Source of the DNA: a virus
Direction: 5' to 3' (one strand)
Virus record (IMG/VR): IMGVR_UViG_3300025098_000331
Span: 1-21,561 of that record
Length of the DNA: 21,561 bases
Shown here: positions 14,009 through 21,561 of the stretch, piece after piece
Layout of the letters: each line of letters starts with the position of its first letter
How positions within the stretch are numbered: position 1 is the stretch's first letter
Program-made: the position numbers and the translations under genes
The notes under the pieces: generated by a model
What the model saw: only the letters and a program-made list of their open reading frames with translations
Databases searched by the model: none
What the model was told of the DNA's origin: nothing

Positions 14009-15519
14009 TGACTAGCACGACGAAGTCACGCAGCGGCATAAAGGCAAGGACTTTTGCTTACGAGAACTTTCAAGGTCTCGACACCTCTCGCGACATCACA
14101 AGCCTAGACACTGGCAAAGACCAGCACGTCACCAAGATCAACAACGCCTCGTCTGACTGGCGAGGACAGATGGTGCGTGACCCTTCATGCAAGTTTCGCA
14201 AGGGCGAGTTCAAGGTAAACCACACCCGCTTCTTTGGCTCAGACGAAGTCTGCTGGGTGGAGGAAACAGGTTCTGGCTTGAACTTTAAGTCAGAGCGTGA
14301 CCACGTCTTGGAGAACGTACACCCTACGGCGGCTATCGTTACCAGCACAGTCTTCAACCAGTCTGTACATCTGGCTGCTCGCTCGCGTCCGATGTATCGC
14401 TACAACGGCATTCAGTTCACACGCAACCAGTCTCCCTCCATCAATAATATGTTGCCTGCATACGTCACGTCTGTGCAGCGGCGTCTGGCTGTGGCTGGCA
14501 TTCCGGGGCGTGAAACACAGGTGCATTTGAGTAGGGTAGACCAAGACGAACTCTTCCCCGATGATGAAGACCCAGCCAGCACAAATGTTTTACGCGCTGG
14601 CTTCATAGACGTAGCAAACTTGTTAGGGACTGCTGATCAGATCACTGGCCTTGGGACTTTCGAACAGAACCGTCTCGTGGTGTTCACTGCTGACCGAAGC
14701 ATCATTTACAGGATAGACCCGGATATTGACCGATGGGTAATAGACGACAACGCGAACATCAACATTGGCTGCATCAGTCACAATACTATCGCGAACGCAG
14801 GGACAGACCTCCTATACTGCTCGCGGTCTGGTATCCATTCGATCAAACGGTCGGAGGACAACGGGATACTCGTGTATTCTTACAGCCTGTCGGACAAGAT
14901 AGACCTGCTTTATCGCGAGCTATTTGCCTCCGTCGAGAACCCCGAAACATTGAGCGCGGTCTTTGACCAAGACACTGCGCAATACCACGTCTTTTTCCCA
15001 CAAGCAGGAGGCCAGCTTTGCAAACGCCTAACTCTGGCTATGAACCCAGAGGGCGGTCAGGCTGTGCCGAAGTTCAACACTGGCGACTTTCTCAACGCAC
15101 GCTGTGGGTCATTCTTAAATGGCAAGCTCGTCTATGGAACGACGGGTGGATTGTACGAAGTTCTCAAGGTCGAGGAGGATAATGAAAACGCGTTTACCCC
15201 CGATATGGAAGTTGTCACCCCCCTGCTTTGGCATGGGAGCCTTGAAGAAACGAAGGAGACGCAAAGCGTTATTATACAGGCGTCTGGCAAAGGCACTATC
15301 ACCATGGACGCCCAAGACGAAGATGGTCGAACGCTAGGCTCATTAGTTTTCGAGGTAGATGACACCTCGGACGACAACTACTTCGAGGATGTGCCACTAT
15401 CCAAACAGTATGAACGCAAGTGGTCACACCGTTATCGCGCGGCTCAGTACCGCATCAAAACACAAGGAGGCGGTGGTCTGCTTCGCATTATCGGTTTCGC
15501 AGTGACCGTGAGGACATAA
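14008..15519 (+). CDS. Tail nozzle / packaged-DNA stabilisation protein
   Basis: This 503-residue protein follows the connector and has the character of podovirus nozzle or stabilisation proteins (T7 gp12 or P22 gp10 type), which extend the tail channel and hold packaged DNA. It opens with a KARTFAYENFQGLDTSRD segment, then beta-rich blade-like repeats: MYRYNGIQFTRNQ, RRLAVAGIPGRETQVHLSR, GLGTFEQNRLVVFTADRSII, LLYCSRSGIHSIKRS and GSFLNGKLVYGTTGGLYEV. That fits a beta propeller. The C-terminal 100 residues (SGKGTITMDAQDEDG to FAVTVRT) form a separate beta domain. The start overlaps the connector stop, and the next gene begins one base after its stop. I cannot tell the gp10 and gp12 lineages apart by eye. 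Confidence 0.8.
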   Translation: MTSTTKSRSGIKARTFAYENFQGLDTSRDITSLDTGKDQHVTKINNASSDWRGQMVRDPSCKFRKGEFKVNHTRFFGSDEVCWVEETGSGLNFKSERDHVLENVHPTAAIVTSTVFNQSVHLAARSRPMYRYNGIQFTRNQSPSINNMLPAYVTSVQRRLAVAGIPGRETQVHLSRVDQDELFPDDEDPASTNVLRAGFIDVANLLGTADQITGLGTFEQNRLVVFTADRSIIYRIDPDIDRWVIDDNANINIGCISHNTIANAGTDLLYCSRSGIHSIKRSEDNGILVYSYSLSDKIDLLYRELFASVENPETLSAVFDQDTAQYHVFFPQAGGQLCKRLTLAMNPEGGQAVPKFNTGDFLNARCGSFLNGKLVYGTTGGLYEVLKVEEDNENAFTPDMEVVTPLLWHGSLEETKETQSVIIQASGKGTITMDAQDEDGRTLGSLVFEVDDTSDDNYFEDVPLSKQYERKWSHRYRAAQYRIKTQGGGGLLRIIGFAVTVRT

Positions 15520-15520
15520 A

Positions 15521-17080
15521 ATGGCTCGTATTAGACAACAATTCCCCCAGAACTACGGCTCAAGCGGGAACATTAACAACGAATTTGAAGGTGTCATCAG
15601 ATACCTTAACGCTGCTGAGTTGGGTAACAACACAGTTGGCGAATTGCTTGCAAAAATATTTGATGCCAACGGTAACTTCGATGGCCCTATCGAGCTTCAA
15701 AAGAATACAGGCGGCGACATTGAGTACCGCGTCGGCGAATACTCAAACACAACAGACGGCTGGATCACACTGGTCGCAGCGGCAGACTTGCGTGGCCCGT
15801 CTGGCCAAGACTTTGGTACAATCGGCGCACCTATCTTATTCGGGCGTGTAGACTTTACAGCTACGTCTGCACAAACTAGCTTTGACTACGCCCACGATGC
15901 CACAGACGAACTACTGGTTTACGTCGACGGCGTTCTAAAGCGTAGTGGCGCATCTTTCGATTACACGAGCAACGCTTCGGGAGGATCATCAAGCGCAGGC
16001 GCAGTTGTATTCAACAGCGGCTTATCCGCAGGCGACGTTGTCAGCGTTTTCAAGGTACGTGCTACAGCTATCACTGGCTTTAACCGCTCAGACACTGACA
16101 CAACTTCAAGCCAAGCTGTGTTCGCCTTTGTCCACGACGAGAACACCAAGCTGCAAGTTTACAAGAACGGCATCCTACAGCGCGAGGGTGGTGCTAACGA
16201 CTATACGGCATCGCCGTCATCCAACACTGTAACCTTCAACAGCAACGTGGCATCTGGCAACACAATCTCAATCATCACGGTTGAGAACACATCTGTCCAA
16301 GCTGTTACTGGCATGATGTTCGAGGAAGACTACGTTCATACAGATAGCGGCTTGATCCAACTCTCAAAGATTAAGATCGACAACGCGTCTATCCCACAGG
16401 CAAAAGTCGTCAGCTTGACGACAGACCTTGGGGCAAAAGCAAAACTCACAGTATCAGCCAACTCTCCAAGCGGCCCTGCAACGGGCGACTTGTGGCATGA
16501 TACGTCTGTCACTCCAAACCAACTCAAATTCTACGATGGCACCCAGTGGCTGAAAACGTCACCAGAAAGCTCTCTGCCTACATTCACAACGGCAAACTCT
16601 GGACAGTTCGTAAAAGTAAACGGCACTGGAACCGCGCTAGAATATGGTACAGTCGACTTGTCGTCTGTGATTGCCGTCACCCAAAAGGGTGCCGCCAATG
16701 GTGTTGCATCACTCGACAGTACAGGACGGCTGCCCTCATCTCAGCTTCCTTCATTACTGGCGAGTGACAGCTTCTACGACACAGTCACAACTCCGACAAA
16801 CACCACATACACGATCAAACGTATCTTCAAGCAGAAGATACAGATTGACGGCTTATCCTTGCAGACGACATCAGGCACTTGCTCAGTTCAAGTGGCGGTC
16901 AACGGTACAGGATTTGGAAGTACATACAGCGTAAGCTCAACAGTAAACGAGTTCACCATCGGCACGCCAATCGAAGTGGATGCGACATCAGCATCTAAAT
17001 CTATTGGCTTTATCGTAACCAACAACTCATCAGGCTCTGCGCTTGAGGTCACAATGGCGGTCAGTGTTCTGACTAGCTAA
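15521..17080 (+). CDS. Tail fibre or tail-tip protein sharing the anchor domain of the large fibre
   Basis: This 519-residue protein begins with a domain (residues about 22-86: TVGELLAKIFDANGNF, IEYRVGEYSNTTDGW) that matches residues 36-81 of the large fibre at 2696 in order and spacing, so both probably dock on the same tail site. Then come two beta modules with a YVDGVLKRSG or YKNGILQREG turn (about 108-180 and 190-257), a GDLWHDT...WLKTS motif (about 322-346) and the fibre motif KGAANGVASLDSTGRLPSSQL (about 389-409). A C-terminal beta domain (about 435-519, starting IQIDGLSLQTTSGTCSVQVA) closes it. It may be the structural fibre or adaptor that carries the other fibres. A GTGAGGA ribosome binding site overlaps the end of the nozzle gene. 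Confidence 0.82.
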   Translation: MARIRQQFPQNYGSSGNINNEFEGVIRYLNAAELGNNTVGELLAKIFDANGNFDGPIELQKNTGGDIEYRVGEYSNTTDGWITLVAAADLRGPSGQDFGTIGAPILFGRVDFTATSAQTSFDYAHDATDELLVYVDGVLKRSGASFDYTSNASGGSSSAGAVVFNSGLSAGDVVSVFKVRATAITGFNRSDTDTTSSQAVFAFVHDENTKLQVYKNGILQREGGANDYTASPSSNTVTFNSNVASGNTISIITVENTSVQAVTGMMFEEDYVHTDSGLIQLSKIKIDNASIPQAKVVSLTTDLGAKAKLTVSANSPSGPATGDLWHDTSVTPNQLKFYDGTQWLKTSPESSLPTFTTANSGQFVKVNGTGTALEYGTVDLSSVIAVTQKGAANGVASLDSTGRLPSSQLPSLLASDSFYDTVTTPTNTTYTIKRIFKQKIQIDGLSLQTTSGTCSVQVAVNGTGFGSTYSVSSTVNEFTIGTPIEVDATSASKSIGFIVTNNSSGSALEVTMAVSVLTS

Positions 17081-17493
17081 TGATTGAGGTAATAACAGAT
17101 GACAAACACCGCGTTGCAAAATGGGCAAAGCCAAAACTTGAAGGGAATGTCCAATGGGCAAACTTCCAAGCGTTTGGCTTTGAGCGACACGGTGATCTTG
17201 TTGGTGCAGTCGTGTTCACAGAATACACAGGCAACGACATCCACGTCAGCGTCGTCACCACAGACCCCTGCTGGTGGCACAGACGCTACATCAAGTTGCT
17301 CTACGAGTACGTTTTCGACCAGTGCGGATGTATTAGAATTTCCGCGCTCGTCAACGAAAGTAACCGAAAGTCGATCAAACTTCTGCGAGGTCTTGGCTTC
17401 AAAGAAGAAGGACGGCTTCGATCTTATTTCAACCCTAAAGATGGCATTGTCTTCGGACAACTCCGATCAGAATGCAAATGGCTAGAGAGGTAA
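17080..17493 (+). CDS. GNAT-family N-acetyltransferase embedded in the structural operon
   Basis: This 137-residue protein has the GNAT fold pattern: the strand FTEYTGNDIHVSVV, the helix YIKLLYEYVFDQ, and the motif B/C region RISALVNESNRKSIKLLRGLGFKEEGRL, which is well conserved (N..S..L...GF.EEG). The usual acetyl-CoA loop Q/R-x-x-G-x-G/A is not present; its place reads CWWHRRYI. This matches a phage GNAT subfamily with Arg/aromatic residues there, as far as I recall, so it may still bind acetyl-CoA in a modified way. The substrate is unknown; it could modify a host protein or a virion protein such as the adjacent internal proteins. TAATG couples it to the fibre gene. Other-frame reading frames across the same bases are shadows. 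Confidence 0.85.
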   Translation: MIEVITDDKHRVAKWAKPKLEGNVQWANFQAFGFERHGDLVGAVVFTEYTGNDIHVSVVTTDPCWWHRRYIKLLYEYVFDQCGCIRISALVNESNRKSIKLLRGLGFKEEGRLRSYFNPKDGIVFGQLRSECKWLER

Positions 17494-17496
17494 GTT

Positions 17497-19356
17497 ATGG
17501 GTAAGTCCAGTCCAGCTCCACCACCCGATTATACGGCAGAGAAAAAACAAATCCGTCTCGACACCGAGGCTGATTACAAGGCAAAAGCGGACAAGTATAA
17601 CGAGGCCGTTCAAAGCTATAATGATAACCTTACAAACTTTGGCAACACCTTCACCAACTTATCGAGTGGCGTTGGTGGCTTAACTTATGCTGACCTCTAT
17701 GATGATCCTACAACCGCAGCAAACGAAAACCCTTACGCTGGCTTCAATACGCAAATCGGAAATCTCTCATCAGGCTTGGGCAACCTGAGTTTTGATCTTG
17801 AGAAGCCGACATTTGAAAGCAGTGTTGCGAGTGAGTACGGGAACGTCGGTATAACGAACATCCCAGACTTGTTGAAGCTCAATACCAACAAGTATGACAA
17901 CCTTATGAACAATGTTTCTGGCTTGTCGGGAACATTGAGCGGCTTGCAAAGTGAGCGAGATAACGAAGTTAATCGTATTAACGAGTATCGCAACCAAGGG
18001 CTGGGAAGCCTCGCTGGCTTTAGCACTCAGCTAGGCCAACTGGGGATTGCAGACGAGAACCAGATGAACCAACTAGAGCGCGACCTCTCCGCACTCAATG
18101 TTGGCCGTACAAGTTTCTCATCTCCCATCCTCAATCAAATGTTCCCAGACGGGTTCACACAGTTCGACAGCCAATACTCTGGCTTAACTCAAGGATTGAG
18201 CGATCTTCGCAATCAAAGGCAGGCAGAGCTAGACCGCATCAATACTTACGAGCAAGGCTTGCTCAATGACGCAGACGCCTATCGCAATACTTTAGGCGGT
18301 CTGACAATCGCAAACGAGACTGGCATCAACGACCTCATCAGCCAGATCGAAGACCGCAATCGTCAGGCTGGTCGGTTCTCATCCGAGCTTGACTTTGACT
18401 TTAACCAAGAGACAGGCGAACTGAGCGACTTGCTTCGCGATGTAAACCAGTTGTCTGGCGAGCGTCAGGACGAACTCAATCGTATCAGCCGAGCAGAACG
18501 TGACTATCTCAACCAAGCTCGCGCATTAGAAGGGTCAGCAGAAACTGGCAGTATCTACAGTGCGGCAGGCATTGACGCCTTGGAAGACCAGCTTCGTGAT
18601 TTACGCCAGAACATTGGCGGCTTCACATCGCAGTTAGACTACGACTTTGGCGACACGACTGGTGCATTGGCTGACACAGACGTGGCTCTGGCTTCGTTGA
18701 ATGAGCAGCGTCAGGAAGCACTTGATAGCATCCTGTCTCAAATCACCGGGGCATCAGGTTCTGCTTTGACAGACCTCGAAGCCTACGATGAGACTGGCAT
18801 GCGCAATCTGGCATCACAGCTTACAGACGCAGGTGGTGAGCTTGCTCGGTTCTCAGGTGGCAGAGTTGGTGACATCAGTGGCCAACTTGATACAGCCGCA
18901 GGTGCAATCGAGACGCGTATGAACGAGCTAAACGAGGCACGCAACGCTCTTGAAACACGCGCACAAGCACTGCTCGAACAGGTAAACAATGCTTCATATT
19001 ATGGCACAGACGATCTTGGTGGGAACCAAGGAGAGTTTGACGCTTTGAATGCTGAAGTAGAACTTTACAACGCGCAGCAAGCTCTTGATGAAATTCAGTC
19101 TGCACAAGACCGTTTGAACTCAGAGCGGCAAAGACTTGAGCGTGACGAAGAAGCGGTGGCAGAGCGCGACCGCATCGCTAAAGAGCAAATCCTTTCAACC
19201 GTGGGTGCATCAGGTGTTCCTGAGTTCCAAGACTTCTCCCAAGTTGATCCAGTAACTTTGCAGGCATACATGCAAATGTTGGCTGATCAAGAGGAGGAGG
19301 AGTACGCGAATACACTGGCACCATCTGCGTTCGCACAAAATGTAATGAGGGCTTAA
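17497..19356 (+). CDS. Internal virion protein-like, helical, with about five internal repeats
   Basis: This 619-residue protein follows the GNAT gene and has a clear ribosome binding site (AGAGAGG at 17484-17490). After a proline-rich start (MGKSSPAPPPDYTAEKK) it is mostly helical and very rich in Asn, Gln, Asp, Leu and Gly. From about residue 147 to 540 there are roughly five diverged repeats of 65-90 residues, each opening with an L...R..ELNRI-like helix (SERDNEVNRI, NQRQAELDRI, GERQDELNRI, NEQRQEALDS, NEARNALETR). Several continue into a GRFSSELDFDF...TG.L segment. This looks like an elongated coiled-coil or channel-forming internal protein, probably ejected with the DNA. No lysozyme motif is visible. 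The C-terminus (DQEEEEYANTLAPSAFAQNVM) is acidic and then helical. Confidence 0.78.
   Translation: MGKSSPAPPPDYTAEKKQIRLDTEADYKAKADKYNEAVQSYNDNLTNFGNTFTNLSSGVGGLTYADLYDDPTTAANENPYAGFNTQIGNLSSGLGNLSFDLEKPTFESSVASEYGNVGITNIPDLLKLNTNKYDNLMNNVSGLSGTLSGLQSERDNEVNRINEYRNQGLGSLAGFSTQLGQLGIADENQMNQLERDLSALNVGRTSFSSPILNQMFPDGFTQFDSQYSGLTQGLSDLRNQRQAELDRINTYEQGLLNDADAYRNTLGGLTIANETGINDLISQIEDRNRQAGRFSSELDFDFNQETGELSDLLRDVNQLSGERQDELNRISRAERDYLNQARALEGSAETGSIYSAAGIDALEDQLRDLRQNIGGFTSQLDYDFGDTTGALADTDVALASLNEQRQEALDSILSQITGASGSALTDLEAYDETGMRNLASQLTDAGGELARFSGGRVGDISGQLDTAAGAIETRMNELNEARNALETRAQALLEQVNNASYYGTDDLGGNQGEFDALNAEVELYNAQQALDEIQSAQDRLNSERQRLERDEEAVAERDRIAKEQILSTVGASGVPEFQDFSQVDPVTLQAYMQMLADQEEEEYANTLAPSAFAQNVMRA
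17935..19116 (+). repeat. Diverged internal protein repeats, about five units of 65-90 residues
   Basis: Units begin at about residues 147, 234, 319, 401 and 477 of the protein at 17497. Units 2 and 3 are most alike: QAELDRINTYEQGLLNDAD against QDELNRISRAERDYLNQAR, and GRFSSELDFDFNQETGEL against GGFTSQLDYDFGDTTGAL. The DNA has diverged beyond clear identity, so this is an old duplication kept for structure. Confidence 0.7.
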
Positions 19357-19360
19357 CTAG

Positions 19361-20893
19361 ATGTTTTCAGCAGTCTTAGGTTTAGCAGGTAGCGCGATAG
19401 GTGCAGCATCAGCGTCTCGCGACGCTGCGGCTGCTCGCGCACAACAGGATTACCAATTCCGCAAACAACAGGATTTGCAGGAAGCTAACCTTGGAATGAT
19501 GCGTGATGCTCGAAGAGAGCAGCGCATAGAAAACGAATACCAGCGTGAGATGGAGCGGTTTAACAGACGCCTCCGCTCGCAAGAACGTGAGTTTGAGCTA
19601 GGCCAACTTCGTCAGAACCAAGAGTATCTGATGGAAGACAGACGCTTAGACATCGAGCGTCAGGTCAAGGAAGACCGTGAGGCTGCGAAGATACAGCAGT
19701 TCAACTTAGAAAACCTTCTGAAGCGTCAAGACATTGCAGAAGACGAACGCCAGTTCGCGATACAACAGCTTGAGCAGGTCAAAGCAATCGCCTCTGGCGA
19801 ACGCGATGAGGACATGCGCCGCTTTCTTGAAGAGCGTGAGATGGCTCGCATCGAGCGCGAGTTTCTGACTGACCAGTTCAATGAAGCAAAAGGGCAAGCC
19901 CAGCTAGAAAGAGACCAGCAGCTACAAGATCGCAACGCGATCATGCAGAGCATTTACGGCATGCAAGACGCAGTTCAAAACACTGCGGCTGGCCTTGGCT
20001 ACATTCCAGAGATTGAGCAACTTACAAGCGCAGACATTGCGACAGAGATCGACAGACGTACAAGCCAGTATCAGGGTGACGTTGATCGAGCAGCAGACCG
20101 TGTTGCATCTGTAAACGAGGCAGGTTTGATCCGAGGCGGCATGGATCGCAGCACACAAGGCACAGCCCGTCGTGGCGACATTACCGAGCGCATCGCCAAG
20201 GAATACCAAGACGCACGCAGCCGAGCATATGACGACGCACTTCGCTACATTACTGGCGAGCAGTCAGCCCTAACAAGCAATGTCGACAGCATTATGAAAC
20301 GTCGTGCTGGCATTCTTGGCGAGACAGCTAACGTCGCTGGCGCAGGCATTGACCAACTTATGAAGGTTCCGCAGGCGGCATCAGCCGTTGACGCCTATCG
20401 TCTGGCTCAGATGGTTCCGTCTGCAATTTACAACCGCAACGTATCGAGCGCAGGAAACTTCCGCGCCCCAGTACAGATTGGCACCGCAGCCGTTCAAGGT
20501 ACTATGTCACCGGGCATTGCAGATTATACGCGCCCAACGAGCTTGGTGAACAACGCTGGCTTTAACATCGACAGCGCGATCTTCAATCCATACGGCGTAA
20601 CAACGAATGATCCGAACACATACATGTCCAACGCCATGAATATCGGAAACAACTTGTACAACGCATCGGCAACGTCTGCGCAAAACGCAGCCGACCGTTC
20701 TTACCAAGCCTCTTCTGGCTTCGGTCAGTCGTTCAACAAGTTCTTAAACAATCAGTCGCAAGGTGCGCAGTTCAGCATTACGGGTGTAGGCACAGACGGA
20801 ACGCCGACTTATGGCCAAACTTCTGGGCCGGGAATGTTCTACGGAATTAACCAACGTACCAACGACTTCTTCGGCAATTTATTCGGTGGGTAG
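19361..20893 (+). CDS. Internal virion protein-like, N-terminal hydrophobic segment plus long coiled coil
   Basis: This 510-residue protein begins MFSAVLGLAGSAIGAASASRD, a small-residue hydrophobic segment that could enter a membrane. About 170 residues of Arg/Glu/Gln-rich coiled coil follow (EYQREMERFNRRLRSQEREF, LERDQQLQDRNAIMQS). A middle helical domain comes next (ADIATEIDRRTSQYQG, GLIRGGMDRSTQG, RAYDDALRYITGEQ). From about residue 340 the protein is rich in Asn, Ser, Gly and Tyr and ends RTNDFFGNLFGG. In podoviruses such proteins are packed in the head and ejected to form a conduit, as T7 gp14 to gp16 are. The order after connector, nozzle and fibre supports that. Five bases separate it from the previous stop; GAGGG near 19347 may act as a weak ribosome binding site. 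Confidence 0.77.
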   Translation: MFSAVLGLAGSAIGAASASRDAAAARAQQDYQFRKQQDLQEANLGMMRDARREQRIENEYQREMERFNRRLRSQEREFELGQLRQNQEYLMEDRRLDIERQVKEDREAAKIQQFNLENLLKRQDIAEDERQFAIQQLEQVKAIASGERDEDMRRFLEEREMARIEREFLTDQFNEAKGQAQLERDQQLQDRNAIMQSIYGMQDAVQNTAAGLGYIPEIEQLTSADIATEIDRRTSQYQGDVDRAADRVASVNEAGLIRGGMDRSTQGTARRGDITERIAKEYQDARSRAYDDALRYITGEQSALTSNVDSIMKRRAGILGETANVAGAGIDQLMKVPQAASAVDAYRLAQMVPSAIYNRNVSSAGNFRAPVQIGTAAVQGTMSPGIADYTRPTSLVNNAGFNIDSAIFNPYGVTTNDPNTYMSNAMNIGNNLYNASATSAQNAADRSYQASSGFGQSFNKFLNNQSQGAQFSITGVGTDGTPTYGQTSGPGMFYGINQRTNDFFGNLFGG

Positions 20894-20895
20894 AG

Positions 20896-21561
20896 ATGAT
20901 AGACTTCGTAGGATTTTCAGACGGGTACAGAAAGCAACAGGATACAGGCGAGCGCAAACGCCTCGAACTGGCTAAAGCCTTCCAAGAGTTTCAGCGTCAG
21001 AACCCGACAGCGAACCCACTGGAGTTCCAAGCCTTCATCGACAGCATGGCTGGCGGTAGCAATTACTTGCGCGGTGGTATGCCGTCTGGCGATATGCTCA
21101 AAGCAATCACAGACAGAGCAGACACTCGCCGTGCGCAGGCAGACGCAGATCGAGAGCGTGGCATATTAGAAAAAAACATCCAGCTTCAAACTAGCCTAGA
21201 GGGTGCGGCTACAGGCATTATGCTTGGCTATCAAGACCCCGGTAGCAATGGATATGAGCTTAAAGACTTTAATGCGATGTCAGAGCAACTTAAAGAACGC
21301 TTTCCCGGCGTAGACTTTGACAAGATTGGATTTGATCCCACGACAATGTTTACGGGCGACAGACGTAGGTCTGCTATAGCCTCTCGTATAGCTGAATACC
21401 TACCAACCATTACTAATCTTGTTCAAAGTTCTGCTGGCAAAGAGATTACGGCAGAACAGCTTTCTGCTATGAACGTGCCGCCTGCTCTTATCCAGCCACT
21501 TATAAACCAAGCAAGTCAGTTAGAAGACGAACGTCGTGATGTCTTCGCACGTACACGCGGT
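20896..21561 (+). CDS. Large virion protein, 5' part (runs past window end)
   Basis: An open frame starts at ATG 20896, two bases after the previous stop, behind a GGTGGGTAGAG purine-rich stretch, and stays open for 222 codons to the end of the window. The visible protein is soluble and helical. It begins MIDFVGFSDGYRKQQDTGER, with segments LELAKAFQEFQRQNPTANPL and RADTRRAQADADRERGILEK, then a GTD-rich middle and a helical QASQLEDERRDVFARTRG at the edge. No membrane segment or enzyme motif is seen so far. By position it is probably the largest internal virion protein, equivalent in place to T7 gp15 or gp16, but the family cannot be named from this part. Confidence 0.78.
   Translation, partial: MIDFVGFSDGYRKQQDTGERKRLELAKAFQEFQRQNPTANPLEFQAFIDSMAGGSNYLRGGMPSGDMLKAITDRADTRRAQADADRERGILEKNIQLQTSLEGAATGIMLGYQDPGSNGYELKDFNAMSEQLKERFPGVDFDKIGFDPTTMFTGDRRRSAIASRIAEYLPTITNLVQSSAGKEITAEQLSAMNVPPALIQPLINQASQLEDERRDVFARTRG

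Noticed and set aside
17077-17485. Reading frames on both strands overlapping the GNAT gene (127 and 128 codons)
   Set aside because: The GNAT frame carries a recognisable family pattern and fits the coupled start; the others give low-complexity Ser/Thr or mixed products.
1-21561. tRNA genes, CRISPR arrays, insertion sequences, attachment sites, defence or toxin-antitoxin genes
   Set aside because: None was seen by eye on either strand; nearly all of the window is taken up by + strand structural genes, and the only tandem repeats are in-frame protein repeats.

Overview
This window is a stretch of late structural genes from a tailed double-stranded DNA phage, most likely a podovirus. Every credible gene is on the + strand. 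Genes are tightly packed with repeated ATGA, TGATG and TAATG stop/start overlaps, and the longest gap is 208 bases. I see no tRNA, integrase, insertion sequence or CRISPR array. The podovirus call rests on a compact head-to-tail set (portal, scaffold, capsid, small connector, nozzle-like protein) followed by large coiled-coil proteins of internal-virion type, with no tape measure, tail tube or sheath gene. The protein styles (GIGT..P repeats, C1q-like head, GWYRC fibre modules, GNAT beside the internal virion genes) resemble marine podoviruses such as the HMO-2011 group. A marine alphaproteobacterial host is a guess from that resemblance only.

Layout. Bases 1-431 hold the C-terminal end of the large terminase, and 469-2427 the portal. 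A small coiled-coil protein (2424-2696) leads into a receptor-recognition block (2696-9944) of three tail-fibre-type genes, each followed by one small acidic protein. Next come a membrane-anchored coiled-coil protein (9944-10192), a 46-residue basic protein (10249-10389), a 90-residue helical protein (10386-10658), the scaffold (10707-11756) and the major capsid protein (11965-13158). Then follow a small Lys/Thr-tailed protein (13232-13543), a head-tail connector (13547-14008), a nozzle or stabilisation protein (14008-15519), a tail fibre or tail-tip protein (15521-17080), a GNAT acetyltransferase (17080-17493), two internal-virion-type proteins (17497-20893) and the start of a third (20896 to the window end).

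Regulation. The 7-mer GGGACGA occurs at four of the few real gaps: before the portal, before the scaffold block, before the capsid gene and just after the capsid gene. It is a candidate phage-polymerase start site or leader-RNA element. Two strong rho-independent terminators flank the capsid gene, and two hairpins sharing a GC-UUCG-GC tip lie in the scaffold and capsid leaders. Together these could set capsid-gene dosage, as the late promoters and Tphi terminator do in T7.

How the genes work together: the terminase packages DNA through the portal into a shell built by scaffold and capsid protein. The connector and nozzle close the head and form the short tail, the fibre genes supply exchangeable receptor-binding parts, and the internal virion proteins probably leave the head with the DNA to cross the cell envelope. 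Most functions come from family resemblance read by eye; no database search was run.
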